Assembly (NCBI GenBank): GCA_900107575.1
Contig: FNQX01000012.1
Span: 43,896-107,895 of the forward strand
Source of the DNA: Lachnospiraceae bacterium NK3A20
GTDB taxonomy: Bacteria > Bacillota > Clostridia > Lachnospirales > Lachnospiraceae
Direction: 5' to 3'
DNA length: 64,000 nt
Below, in pieces: positions 44,235 to 53,274 of the stretch (position 1 is the first letter of the stretch; each line of letters opens with the position of its first letter). The notes under the pieces are model-generated. The model did no database searches. It was not told the origin of the DNA and saw only the letters and a program-made list of their open reading frames with translations. The position numbers and the translations under genes are program-made.

Positions 44235-45143
44235 ATGAAGCGATTCAAATCGAAATACACAGGCCTGCAGAGGCGGAAGGCAAAGGCCGGATATCTGTTC
44301 ATCCTGCCCTTTATCATCGGCTTCCTCGCCTTCATGGTGAAGCCGTTCTTCCAGTCCCTGTACATGAGCTTCTGCAATGTCGAGCTCACGGCGGGGAGCT
44401 TTACGCCGATCTGGCAGGGGCTGACCAACTACATCTACTGTTTCCGTGTGGATCCCGAGTTCAACCGTCTTCTGGTAGAAGAGATATCCCGGATGATGGT
44501 CTATTCTGTGGCGATCCTGATATTTTCATTCTTTGTAGCCCTCATCCTCAATCAGGAGTTCAAAGGCAGGGCCCTTGTCCGGGCAATCTTCTTCCTGCCG
44601 GTTATCCTCTCCTCCGGCGTCATCATCGGCCTGGATTCCAACAACCAGCTGATGGCGAATCTCGCGAACACGATCGAGAGCTCGACGCAGGGGATCAGCA
44701 TCACGGACGGGCTGGAGACGATTCTGCGCACCGCGGGCGTCGGCACGAGAGCCTTTGAGACCGTATTCGACCTCATCGACAACATCTATGACGTGGCGGT
44801 CGCATCCGGTATCCAGATCATCATCTTCCTGACGGGCCTGCAGACCATCCCATCCGCGATGTACGAGGCGGCCGAGATCGAGGGCTGCACGAAGTGGGAG
44901 AGCCTTTGGAAGATCACCTTCCCCATGATCTCCTCCCTCCTTCTCGTCAACTGGATTTACACGGTAATCGACTTCTCCATGCGTTCCGACAACCAGGTCA
45001 TCGAGAAAATCCAGACTGTCATGATCGATCAGCTGAACTACGGCGCGGCTTCTGCCATGAGCTGGGTGTACTTCGTCCTGATCCTGGCCTTTGTCGGCGT
45101 CACATCTCTTATCATCAACAAGGGGGTCTACTACTATGACTGA
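44235..45143 (+). CDS. ABC sugar importer permease (second pair, UgpA/LplB-type)
   Basis: Permease of 302 residues with six predicted spans; first span GYLFILPFIIGFLAFMVKPFF, EAA loop YEAAEIEGCTKWESLWKITFP. The large loop between spans 3 and 4 is longer than usual (about 45 residues, STQGISITDGLETILRTAGV). It overlaps the next permease gene by 8 bases (ATGACTGA), showing translational coupling. GAGAAGAGG precedes the start. It is not a copy of the permease at 37323 but a separate lineage. Confidence 0.9.
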   Translation: MKRFKSKYTGLQRRKAKAGYLFILPFIIGFLAFMVKPFFQSLYMSFCNVELTAGSFTPIWQGLTNYIYCFRVDPEFNRLLVEEISRMMVYSVAILIFSFFVALILNQEFKGRALVRAIFFLPVILSSGVIIGLDSNNQLMANLANTIESSTQGISITDGLETILRTAGVGTRAFETVFDLIDNIYDVAVASGIQIIIFLTGLQTIPSAMYEAAEIEGCTKWESLWKITFPMISSLLLVNWIYTVIDFSMRSDNQVIEKIQTVMIDQLNYGAASAMSWVYFVLILAFVGVTSLIINKGVYYYD

Positions 45144-46146
45144 CCGTGAGAAAAAGGCAGGCGTGCGCAAGTCTTTCCTGGAGCGCAACCGTGAGAGCGG
45201 CGGCTATCTGTTGAAGAGAAGATCCCGCGACATCGTTGTCAGCATTTGCCGGGCGATCCTGCTGTTCGGCATGTGTTTCCTCATCCTGCAGCCCATCTTC
45301 AACAAGATCTCGGTGAGCTTCATGACGGAGGAAGACCTGTACAATCCGGTCGTCATCGCGATTCCGGAGCACTTCACGACAGAGAACTACAAGCTCGCCG
45401 CGGAGCTCATGAGCTATTCGAAGGCGCTCGTGAACTCGACTATCATCTCCCTTACGATCGCGGCACTCCAGGTGAGCGTGTGTCTCCTCGTGGGCTACGG
45501 CTTTGCGAGATTCCGCTTCCCGTTCAAGAAGTTCTGGTTCGCCTGCATCATCCTGGTCATCCTGATCCCGCCGCAGACAATCGCAAGCTCTTTGCACCTG
45601 CACTTTCGCTTCTTCGACTTCTTGGGGCTGGTACGACTCTTCAATCACGGCGAGACCTTAAATCTTCGCGGCGTCGTGCTCCCGTACTATCTCATGAGCG
45701 CGGGCTGTATGGGACTCAAGAACGGCCTGTATATTTACATGATCCGGCAGTTCTTCCGCAACATCCCGGAGGACATGGAGGAGGCAGCCTACGTCGACGG
45801 CTGCGGCATGATGAAGACCTTCACGAGAATCATGCTCCCGCAGGCGAAACCGGTCATCACGTCCTGTTTCCTCTTCGCCTTTGTATGGCAGTGGACAGAC
45901 GGCTTCTATTCCAAGATGTTCCTCGGCAACACGAAGCTCGTCTCGACGGGCATTGCGAGGATTGTCGATTCCCTGCAGGCCTACATCCAGAGAATCACAG
46001 GCACGCTCACGACGATTTCGGTCGCATACTCCAACTGCATTCTCGCGACGGGCACACTCATGATCATCATGCCGCTCATCATTCTCTACCTCTTCGCGCA
46101 GAAACAGTTCGTGGAGAGCATCAGTGCGACAGGGATAAAAATGTAA
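45136..46146 (+). CDS. ABC sugar importer permease (second pair, LplC/MalG-type)
   Basis: Permease of 336 residues. A hydrophilic N-terminus of about 40 residues (KSFLERNRESGGYLLKRRSR) precedes six predicted spans; the EAA loop reads MEEAAYVDGCGMMKTFTRIMLP. ATG 45136 overlaps the stop codon of the preceding gene, which fits coupling better than the in-frame ATG at 45091, inside the previous gene. The solute-binding protein gene for this pair follows 151 bp downstream. Confidence 0.9.
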   Translation: MTDREKKAGVRKSFLERNRESGGYLLKRRSRDIVVSICRAILLFGMCFLILQPIFNKISVSFMTEEDLYNPVVIAIPEHFTTENYKLAAELMSYSKALVNSTIISLTIAALQVSVCLLVGYGFARFRFPFKKFWFACIILVILIPPQTIASSLHLHFRFFDFLGLVRLFNHGETLNLRGVVLPYYLMSAGCMGLKNGLYIYMIRQFFRNIPEDMEEAAYVDGCGMMKTFTRIMLPQAKPVITSCFLFAFVWQWTDGFYSKMFLGNTKLVSTGIARIVDSLQAYIQRITGTLTTISVAYSNCILATGTLMIIMPLIILYLFAQKQFVESISATGIKM

Positions 46147-46260
46147 CTATTCATCGAAGAAAATCGAAGATTTTCGAGATAGGTCCTGAATGGTTACGTA
46201 AGTTTTATGTTAACTCCCTGGCCGGGGGCACCCGGATAGGCAATTTGCCGCCGGTCAGGA
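46147..46260 (+). repeat. Two intercistronic hairpins with dispersed repeat module D
   Basis: A first imperfect hairpin (46147-46182) is built on GAAAATC/GATTTTC; its right part (TCGAAGATTTTCGAGATAGG, from 46164) is module D, also found at 53150 and in part, inverted, at 58074. A second stem pairs CCTGGCCGG (46219 on) with CCGGTCAGG (to about 46260). They lie between a permease gene and a binding-protein gene. Confidence 0.6.
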
Positions 46261-46297
46261 TAAGGTAAGATTCCTAAATACATGGAGGGTACAAGTT

Positions 46298-47800
46298 ATG
46301 AAACAGAAAATGGTTCGAAGGTTCATCGCGCTCGCCGCTGCGGCAGCCATGACGACAGGCCTTGCAGCCTGCGGCAGTACCGACACGGCGCCGGCAGCAA
46401 CCGAAGCTGGTGCGGAGGCTAACACTGAAGCTAATGCGGAGGCTGTCACCTCTGCTGCGGCAGATACCGAGGCAGTGACCACAGAGGGAGCAAGCACCGC
46501 AGAGACAGAAGAGGCCGAGGAAGGTCCGGAGATTATCACGGACGCTGATGGCAATCCGGTAGATCTCGGCGGCATGGAAGTCACCATTCGTGACTGGTGG
46601 AGCGGCGATCCGCAGGAGCCGACCAACGACTATGAGGAAGCGCGCGATGAATGGCGTGAGTGGTGTGAGGAGACCTACAACTTCACGGTGAAACAGACCG
46701 CGATCTCCGACTGGGAATCCACCCCTGCCGACTTCGTAGATTATGCAACGACCGGCGGCGATGAGAACTATGTCTTCATCCTCCGCGGCGATCCCGCGAT
46801 CACATCCGCGATGTCCAGCGGCCTCATGTACGATCTGGCAACATTGGACTGCCTGGATTTCAACGATCCGATGTTCACGGCGAACAAACTGCATGAGCAG
46901 TATTCCAAGGGCGATTCCATCTACGCGATGTACGCAGGAATGTCCGAGCCCCGTACCGGCGTCTATTTCAACAAGAGACTCCTGACCGAGGCCGGCATTG
47001 ATCCCGAGAGCATCTATGATATGCAGGCGAACGATGAGTGGACCTGGGATGCGTTCGCAGATCTCATGGAAAAGGTACAGAGAGATACCGACAACGACGG
47101 CAAAATCGATGTATACGGCATGACCCTGAACGAAGGCAACATGACGACGGCAGCTGTATTCTCCAATGGCGGCTCCTACATCGACAAGGATGAGAACGGC
47201 AAGTACGTTTACAATCTGGAGAGCCCGGAGACGCTCGAAGCCCTCGAGTGGACGGTAGATATGTTTAATAAATACGATCTTCCGGATCCGGAGGACGCAG
47301 AGTGGGATTACTACAAGGAAGCCTTCATCAACGGCATGGCAGCCTTCATGCCCGAGGATGAGTACGCCGGCACCAACGGCAACTTCCTCCAGGATATGCA
47401 GGATGAGGTCGGCTTCGTGATGTTCCCCAAGGGACCTAAGGGCAAGCTGATCAACGTCTGGACGAACAACGCGGCAGCCATCCCGGCATGCTACGATGCG
47501 GACAAGGCATGGAAGATCGCCTTCGCATGGAAGCTCTGGAATACTGCACCGGAAGGATATGAGGACTATGTAGATCTCTCCGCAGCCCGCAACGGCATCT
47601 TCGATGAGAGAGCCATTGACGAGACCATCCCGATGATGATGGATGCGGATCACGGCACCATCGCATTCCACGACATGATCCCGAACCTGAGCCTTGGTTC
47701 CGACTTCGTATGGAACATCGCTCCGGGCTCCACTGTTTCCGAGCAGGTTGAGGCCATCCGCGACACCTGGAAGTCTTATGTGGATGAGGCGAATAAATAA
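46298..47800 (+). CDS. Extracellular solute-binding lipoprotein of the second importer
   Basis: Family 1 type solute-binding protein, 500 residues. Lipoprotein signal with lipobox LAAC (LAAAAAMTTGLAACG), a long Ala/Glu/Thr linker to about residue 75, then the binding fold: GGMEVTIRDWWSGDPQEPTN, MYAGMSEPRTGVYFNKRLLT, WTWDAFADLMEKVQRDTDND and GMTLNEGNMTTAAVFSNGGS. GGAGGG precedes the ATG. It follows the second permease pair, the reverse of the usual binding-protein-first order, and is the only lipoprotein of the operon. Confidence 0.9.
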   Translation: MKQKMVRRFIALAAAAAMTTGLAACGSTDTAPAATEAGAEANTEANAEAVTSAAADTEAVTTEGASTAETEEAEEGPEIITDADGNPVDLGGMEVTIRDWWSGDPQEPTNDYEEARDEWREWCEETYNFTVKQTAISDWESTPADFVDYATTGGDENYVFILRGDPAITSAMSSGLMYDLATLDCLDFNDPMFTANKLHEQYSKGDSIYAMYAGMSEPRTGVYFNKRLLTEAGIDPESIYDMQANDEWTWDAFADLMEKVQRDTDNDGKIDVYGMTLNEGNMTTAAVFSNGGSYIDKDENGKYVYNLESPETLEALEWTVDMFNKYDLPDPEDAEWDYYKEAFINGMAAFMPEDEYAGTNGNFLQDMQDEVGFVMFPKGPKGKLINVWTNNAAAIPACYDADKAWKIAFAWKLWNTAPEGYEDYVDLSAARNGIFDERAIDETIPMMMDADHGTIAFHDMIPNLSLGSDFVWNIAPGSTVSEQVEAIRDTWKSYVDEANK

Positions 47801-47837
47801 TTTCTGAACGGCAGTTACAGCAGTAGTTATCTGATGG

Positions 47838-47870
47838 CGGCAGGTGGTGTTTTCCGGGCATCACCTGCCG
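47838..47870 (+). promoter_or_regulatory. Hairpin after the binding-protein gene
   Basis: CGGCAGGTG (47838-47846) pairs with CACCTGCCG (47862-47870), followed by TTGTTA. A leaky terminator or message-stabilising stem, as after the binding-protein gene at 16171. Confidence 0.6.
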
Positions 47871-47895
47871 TTGTTACATAGATCGAGGTAATACC

Positions 47896-48858
47896 ATGCA
47901 GGACATATACTTCCATCTTCCGGGGGTGCGTTACAATTATCCTTTGAATATGCTGTGGATCAGCATGCTGAAACAGTATCCCGAATACTTCCGGGAGGGT
48001 GTCAGAATCGCATCCATTTTCGGGGCGTTCCCGTTCTCTTTATGGAACGGCGGCCGCTTCTCTCATCATGATCAGTGCAGCGCCTCCTTCGTGACAGGCG
48101 TCATCGGCAACATTAACCGGCAGGGCATTCCTGTGCGTTTCACCTACACGAATCCGCTCCTTACAAGAGAGGACCTGAAGGATCCCTTCTGCAACTTCTG
48201 TCTGCAGGCGGGCGACAATGGTCGGAACCAGGTTCTGGTATTTTCCCCTCTTCTGGAGGAGTACATCCGCAAGAACTATCCTTCCTACAAGATCGACAGT
48301 TCGACTTGCAAAGAAATCCGCAGCGTCACAGCACTCAACGCTGAAATGAATAAAGATTACCGTTACGTGGTCCTGGACTATAATCTGAACAACCATTTCG
48401 ATCTTCTGGAACAGGTCGAACACAAGGAGAAACTCGAGGTTCTCGTCAATGCGCTCTGCATACCGAACTGTCCGCGCCGCGGAGACCATTACAGGAATGT
48501 CGCGCTCAACGAGAAGATCGTGGCAGAGAACCGGCACCTGCCGAGGGAGCGCCAGAAGCGCATCATCCCCTGGACCTGCGAGTACGGTGACCACAACTGC
48601 ATCTACACGATTCAGGACTATGAGACCTTCGTCTCGCCCGAGCTTATCTGGGAGAAATATGTCCCCATGGGCATCAACAATTTCAAGATCGAGGGCCGCA
48701 CCGCGAGCCTGTTCTCGCTCATTGAGACCTACTGCTATTACATGATCCGGCCGGAGTATCAGGGCCTTGCGCGCATCATGCTGCTGAAGAATCTCGAGAA
48801 CATGAAGGTGATCACGGTGAACCGCCCGCGCCCCGGGAAATTCGAGGGCAAAAGGTAA
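47896..48858 (+). CDS. U32-peptidase-like TIM-barrel protein
   Basis: A 320-residue cytosolic protein without signal or membrane spans. Its second half resembles U32 peptidase-like proteins (UbiU/UbiV/YhbU type): VLVNALCIPNCPRRGDHYRN, WTCEYGDHNCIYTIQDYETF and a GINNFKIEGR motif close to the end, with several cysteines (CNFC, CIPNC, C..GDHNC) that in relatives can hold an iron-sulfur cluster. The first part (IYFHLPGVRYNYPLNMLWIS) does not match anything I know. Position within a sugar transport operon is unexpected for this fold. The stop codon overlaps a dispersed hairpin repeat. Confidence 0.5.
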   Translation: MQDIYFHLPGVRYNYPLNMLWISMLKQYPEYFREGVRIASIFGAFPFSLWNGGRFSHHDQCSASFVTGVIGNINRQGIPVRFTYTNPLLTREDLKDPFCNFCLQAGDNGRNQVLVFSPLLEEYIRKNYPSYKIDSSTCKEIRSVTALNAEMNKDYRYVVLDYNLNNHFDLLEQVEHKEKLEVLVNALCIPNCPRRGDHYRNVALNEKIVAENRHLPRERQKRIIPWTCEYGDHNCIYTIQDYETFVSPELIWEKYVPMGINNFKIEGRTASLFSLIETYCYYMIRPEYQGLARIMLLKNLENMKVITVNRPRPGKFEGKR

Positions 48859-48889
48859 CGGTTCAGATACAATGGCTCTGGACTGTTAC
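48855..48889. repeat. Dispersed repeat, module A hairpin
   Basis: GTAACGGTTCAGA (48855-48867), loop TACAATGGC, TCTGGACTGTTAC (48877-48889). It is the same hairpin as module A at 26091 (GTAACAGTTCAGA type) with two changes that keep pairing possible, and overlaps the stop codon of the U32-like gene. Confidence 0.6.
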
Positions 48890-48919
48890 GTCATATAGAA
48901 TTGGAAAGGTCGTATCGAC

Positions 48920-50929
48920 ATGTTAAGACTCTCAAGACTACTCTCTGATCACTGCATCCTGCAGATGGGGAAGCCGATCCGCATCACCGGGAGGGATACG
49001 CCCGGCAGAGAGGTGACGGTGACACTTCGCATGGCAGAGAAAATGGCAGGCACAGCCGGACACATTGTGGCGGGCAGCGCTGCAGGGCAGACTGGAGCTT
49101 TGATAGAAGAGAACTGCTGCGCAGCGCAGGGACCGCGGGATTCACAGGAGGAGGCAAATGCGGGAACCTCCGCTACGGTGCGGGTCTGCGGGGATGGGGA
49201 GTTCTCCTGCCCTCTGCAGGCACACGCACCGGGCACCGGGTACGAGCTGATCGTAAGAGATGACGCAGGAGAAGAGGTCCGTGTGCGCGACGTTGCGATC
49301 GGACACGTATGGTTCATCTCCGGGCAGTCGAACATTGATGTCGACATGGAGCGCTGTGAGGACAGCTATCGCACGATCATCCGCGGCTCAGAGGATCCTG
49401 ACCTTCGCTGCTACCGGCTGGATACTCTGGCAAGCTACGGGAAGCTCATCGACGACCCGCTCTCCGGTTTCTGGAAAGCGGCGTCCCGGGAGAATACCCC
49501 CTTCTTCTCGGCAACCGGATATTTCTTCACCAGATACTATAAGGAAGCAACGAAGGTTCCCTGCGGTTTCATTCAGTCATCGCTGGGCGGCACCTATATT
49601 TCCTCCTGGATGTCGGAGGAGATGCTGGAGGGGTATGATGATCTGCTGGACGAGGCGCACCGCTACGCGGATCCGGACTTCATGCAGTTCGTATTAGAGA
49701 AAAACGAAAGAGATGTCGCGTCCTGGCATGAGCAGTTGGACCGCGCGGACGCAGGGCTCCGTGGCAGGCTGTGGGAGAACTGGACGGAGAGCGAAGGAAC
49801 GATCGAGGTGCCTTGTGTTTTCGCAGAGACGCTTCTTTCAGAATTTACCGGGAGTCTCTGGTTCTCGAGGACGTTCGAGGTGAGCGAGTCCATGGCGGGG
49901 AAGGCGGCGAATCTCTGGCTCGGCACGCTCGTCGACTCTGACACCACATGGGTGAACGGCGTGAAGGTCGGGGAGACCGGCTACCAGTATCCGCCGCGGC
50001 AGTACGACATTCCGGAGGGGCTGCTGCATGTCGGGACGAACCGCATCACGATACGGCTCATCGTCGAGAACGGGCAGGGCAGGTTCACGAAGGGCAAGAG
50101 CTACATGATCTTCAGCGATCAGGGGCTCGCGGATCTCTCCGGCAGCTGGGAATATCAAAGAGGCGCGGCCGCGGATAAGGTGCCGCCCGTAGACTTCACG
50201 GACTGGAAAGCAACAGGCCTCTTCAACGGCATGGCTTACCCCTGCAGGCGCTATCCCATTGAGGGGATTGTGTGGTATCAGGGCGAGTCGAACACGCACG
50301 AGCCGTATGACTACACGGAGCTCGCGAGGCGGTATGTGCACGGCTACCGCGCGCTGTGGCAGGAGGATCTGGCATACGTCTACTGCCAGCTGCCGCGGCT
50401 CGACATTGATCTGCCGGACGATGAGGAGTGGCCGAGGTTTCGGGAGCAGCAGAGGAAGGCGCAGAAGATCAACAAAGCGGCCATGGCCGTCATTTACGAT
50501 CAGGGGGAAGACAACGACCTCCACCCGCATGAGAAGAGAGAGGTGGGAAGGCGGCTCGCCCTCGCGGCGCTCCATGTCACGGGGCTTGGCGACGCTGAGT
50601 ATTCCGGGCCGGTGCCTGAGAAGGTTCTGCTGCGGGCCTCTGGGGAAGGCGGCGTGGCGGTAGAGATCATGCTCTCCCACGCGGACGGACTGTTCGCGGC
50701 TTCGCAGGATAAGGGAAATGTAGTGAAGGACTTCGAGTTGCAGGATGAGAGCGGTACCCGCTACCCTGCGGAATGCAGGATAGCGGACGGACACATTCTC
50801 TTATCTGCAAAGGCGATGAGCACCACGCCGCGGAAGGTGTACTGGCTCTATCACAACACGAACCACGGCGCGATGATCTGGAACAGCGCGCGCCTGCCGA
50901 TGGGGCCGTTCGTGGAAGAGATCGGGTGA
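48920..50929 (+). CDS. Sialate O-acetylesterase-like SGNH hydrolase
   Basis: A 669-residue SASA-domain protein, cytoplasmic by sequence (no signal). It begins MLRLSRLLSDHCILQMGKPI like many SASA proteins; the catalytic Ser block is WFISGQSNIDVDM, followed by GFIQSSLGGTYISSWM, GIVWYQGESNTHEPYDYTEL and the Asp/His block DNDLHPHEKREVGRRLALAAL. A jelly-roll-like insert (about 280-385) lies between the two halves. The family removes acetyl groups from sialic acids and also from xylan-type glycans, so with GH10 nearby either substrate is possible. It closes the operon; no clear terminator follows in 50930-51033. Confidence 0.85.
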   Translation: MLRLSRLLSDHCILQMGKPIRITGRDTPGREVTVTLRMAEKMAGTAGHIVAGSAAGQTGALIEENCCAAQGPRDSQEEANAGTSATVRVCGDGEFSCPLQAHAPGTGYELIVRDDAGEEVRVRDVAIGHVWFISGQSNIDVDMERCEDSYRTIIRGSEDPDLRCYRLDTLASYGKLIDDPLSGFWKAASRENTPFFSATGYFFTRYYKEATKVPCGFIQSSLGGTYISSWMSEEMLEGYDDLLDEAHRYADPDFMQFVLEKNERDVASWHEQLDRADAGLRGRLWENWTESEGTIEVPCVFAETLLSEFTGSLWFSRTFEVSESMAGKAANLWLGTLVDSDTTWVNGVKVGETGYQYPPRQYDIPEGLLHVGTNRITIRLIVENGQGRFTKGKSYMIFSDQGLADLSGSWEYQRGAAADKVPPVDFTDWKATGLFNGMAYPCRRYPIEGIVWYQGESNTHEPYDYTELARRYVHGYRALWQEDLAYVYCQLPRLDIDLPDDEEWPRFREQQRKAQKINKAAMAVIYDQGEDNDLHPHEKREVGRRLALAALHVTGLGDAEYSGPVPEKVLLRASGEGGVAVEIMLSHADGLFAASQDKGNVVKDFELQDESGTRYPAECRIADGHILLSAKAMSTTPRKVYWLYHNTNHGAMIWNSARLPMGPFVEEIG

Positions 50930-51033
50930 GAGATGACTCTGCCATTGAGATAAGAGAAGACTGGCACCGGCGATGCTGTATTGAATGGTGAAAGACGTCC
51001 GGGCGAAGCGGTGTCCGGCACAGGCGAAGGGGG

Positions 51034-52305
51034 TCAGGCAGCCCTTCTCTTGCGCCCGCCAACAAGGAGCGCTGACGAAATCATGATGAGGCCGATGCAG
51101 GGGATAAGGTTCACCATCATCCCGGCCTGCAGCCCTGCCGCATCTGCAACGAAGCCGATAAGGAGCGGGAAGAGGATGGCGCCGATGCCGCCGATCGGCA
51201 GCAGGATGCCCATGCTCTCGGGACTCAGCGCCTCGCCGACGCTCGCGGTGCCCATCGGGTTGACGCCCGCCATGGCGAAGGAGAAGAGGAACAGAGCGAT
51301 GATCGCGGGAACGGGCGCCTTCATGAACACGAGGATCGAATACATCAGCGTGCAACCGCAGCCCATGACAAGGAGCGCACGGAAGCGGTTCCGGATCGGC
51401 AGGACGAACGCGATGAGGAGCCGTGCAATGAGCGTGGCGCCCCACATGACGGTCATGGTGTAGCCCGCGACCCTCTTCGTCAGGATCTGCTGGTCTTTGT
51501 AATAGGTGACAAGCCATCCCGTGACGGAGGTCTCTGCCGCGTTCTGACAGAAAATAAGAGAAGTCAGCAGCCAGAATCTGGCGGTGCGAAGGAAGCTGTA
51601 ATCGGAAGCTGCATTCTGTGCGCTTCCCGAGGCAGGAGTATTCTGTGTGCTGCTGGGGGCAGGAGCTGACGAAACGCGCCTTGCGGCCACTGTGGTTGCG
51701 GGCGCCTTTTGTTTGCCCGGAAGGACGGCCAGGAGGTAGACACACCAGAGAAGCGCGCCGAACAGGGCGATGCCGATCATGGGCGCGTTGGTGCCGATGC
51801 CGGTGAGGGCCGCGATGATCATGGGGCAGGAGAGCGCGCCGACCGCGTAACAGGAGTGCATGATCTGCATGTCGCGCGTGCGGTTGTCCGTGTGCCGGCC
51901 GACGAGGACGGAATCTGTGTTCAGAGTGCAGCCTTTGGCGAGGCCGACCATGAGGAACGCGAGGATGAGGAAGAGCGGCGAGCCGGTGAGCGTCGTCAGC
52001 ATGTACCCCAGGAAGAATTCTGTCGACATGACCAGGACCATGGCGCGCTGACCAACCCTCGCCGGCAGGAAGCCCGAGAGGAAAGCCGCGATCACGTTGC
52101 CGATACTCATCGCCGACAGGAGCGAGCCCGTCAGGGCGAAGGAGAGGCCGTATTTCTCCCGAAGGAGGCTCACGATGATGCCGGAGGAGATGCTGCAGAT
52201 GCCGGAGAGGCCGAACGTGATGAAGCCGGTGCGGCGCAGCTGCCGGTCGCGGTCGCTTAATGTGCTGGTGCAGAGAGGTGTGATTTCCTGTGATGCGGTT
52301 GCCAT
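51034..52305 (-). CDS. Major facilitator superfamily transporter
   Basis: Twelve-span MFS permease, 423 residues (GFITFGLSGICSISSGIIVS, LLSAMSIGNVIAAFLSGFLP, RVGQRAMVLV, VGLAKGCTLNTDSVLVGRHT, MGTASVGEALSPESMGILLP, IGGIGAILFPLLIGFVADAA). This pattern is that of sugar or multi-substrate MFS proteins related to fucose/glucose permeases; the substrate cannot be told. A long hydrophilic loop (about 195-230, Ala/Ser/Pro-rich) separates the halves. AGAAAGG precedes ATG 52305; an upstream in-frame start at 52476 would add a cysteine-rich leader with no site. Confidence 0.88.
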   Translation of the reverse strand: MATASQEITPLCTSTLSDRDRQLRRTGFITFGLSGICSISSGIIVSLLREKYGLSFALTGSLLSAMSIGNVIAAFLSGFLPARVGQRAMVLVMSTEFFLGYMLTTLTGSPLFLILAFLMVGLAKGCTLNTDSVLVGRHTDNRTRDMQIMHSCYAVGALSCPMIIAALTGIGTNAPMIGIALFGALLWCVYLLAVLPGKQKAPATTVAARRVSSAPAPSSTQNTPASGSAQNAASDYSFLRTARFWLLTSLIFCQNAAETSVTGWLVTYYKDQQILTKRVAGYTMTVMWGATLIARLLIAFVLPIRNRFRALLVMGCGCTLMYSILVFMKAPVPAIIALFLFSFAMAGVNPMGTASVGEALSPESMGILLPIGGIGAILFPLLIGFVADAAGLQAGMMVNLIPCIGLIMISSALLVGGRKRRAA

Positions 52306-52408
52306 AGGGGGCCTTTCTCTATAAGTCGGTAGTTGATTTCTATTTTCAGTACAGTCCGCAGTACTGGCTGCTCCGGGCATGCAAAAACAAATATTCAGCA
52401 GTGGGCAG

Positions 52409-52484
52409 CTTGTGGGGGGCGATAGCACGGGTTCTACGTGCAGGTATCTTGTGAGGGACGATCGTGTGGGTCCCACGCGCAGGT
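52409..52484. repeat. Degenerate tandem duplication, 37 bp plus 2-bp offset
   Basis: Two 37-bp copies at 52409-52445 and 52448-52484 agree at 28 positions (shared blocks CTTGTG, GGG.CGAT and ACG.GCAGGT). They lie in the gap 52306-52488 between two minus-strand genes. Most differences are transitions. No gene or promoter recognised. Confidence 0.6.
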
Positions 52485-52488
52485 TTTC

Positions 52489-53067
52489 TTACAGGCGGTA
52501 GTCCTCAACGTAGCTGTGCTGGCCGTGGATGGATTCAAAAACACGGATCTCACAGTTGTGCGGCTTCGGCCTCCACATGATGTCGTTTTTCTTGTCATCC
52601 AGATAACCGCAGAGGGCGCGCATGATGCCGCCGTGGCAGGCAACGAGGACGTTCTCATAAGATTGCTGCTCCAGTTCCTGGAGGAAGGATCTGGAGCGCG
52701 CCACCATGGAGGCGACGGGTTCGACGCTCTTCGGTGCGGGGAGGAGCTCCGGCAGCAGCCAGTAGAATGTCATGGCAGGGCCTAAGAGATAGTAGAGGTG
52801 CATCTCGTACCTGCCGAAGTCGACCTCAATGATGCGGGGGTCGACGATGATGTCGCTCTCATCCACGTCTCCGATGATGGTGGCTGTCTTTCGGGCGCGC
52901 TGCAGCGGGCTGGAATACACCGCGTCGAAATGGACATCGCCGATTTTCTTCCGCATGGCGCGTGCCTGTGCGATGCCGGTCTCATTCAGAGGGGAGTCGG
53001 AGCGGCCCTGCATCAGCATCTTCCTGTTCAATTCTGTCTGCCCGTGTCTCGTGATCCAGATTTTCAT
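52489..53067 (-). CDS. Histidine phosphatase family protein
   Basis: Phosphoglycerate-mutase-like phosphatase, 192 residues. The phosphohistidine motif is RHG (residues 7-9, MKIWITRHGQTELN), with the second Arg region SDSPLNETGIAQA, YSSPLQRARKTATII, the acid region VDFGRYEMHLYYLLGP and the second His in VLVACHGGIMRAL. It is nearer to the CobC/GpmB-like branch than to glycolytic PGM; substrate unknown. CAGGAG sits before ATG 53067; the in-frame ATG at 53097 has none. Probably cotranscribed with, or independent of, the MFS gene 184 bp downstream. Confidence 0.9.
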   Translation of the reverse strand: MKIWITRHGQTELNRKMLMQGRSDSPLNETGIAQARAMRKKIGDVHFDAVYSSPLQRARKTATIIGDVDESDIIVDPRIIEVDFGRYEMHLYYLLGPAMTFYWLLPELLPAPKSVEPVASMVARSRSFLQELEQQSYENVLVACHGGIMRALCGYLDDKKNDIMWRPKPHNCEIRVFESIHGQHSYVEDYRL

Positions 53068-53149
53068 ACGCGCTCCTGACAATGACTCTGTGACCAACGC
53101 GCGCAGCGCGTCGGAAAGACCTCAATCAAATTGGCCTTCAGCTTTCGTA

Positions 53150-53182
53150 TCGAAGATTCTCGAGGTAAATCCTAAATTACCC
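53150..53182. repeat. Dispersed repeat, module D
   Basis: TCGAAGATTCTCGAGGTAAA (from 53150) and the following bases match module D at 46164 in about four of five positions over 33 bp. It lies in the non-coding gap 53068-53351. Confidence 0.5.
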
Positions 53183-53274
53183 TATCTTAACATACTGACA
53201 CGACCGTGCGAGGAGGTACGGGAACAAAAGTAATCTACTCTGGAAACAATTTTTGTAATTGGTAACCTGGGGCC

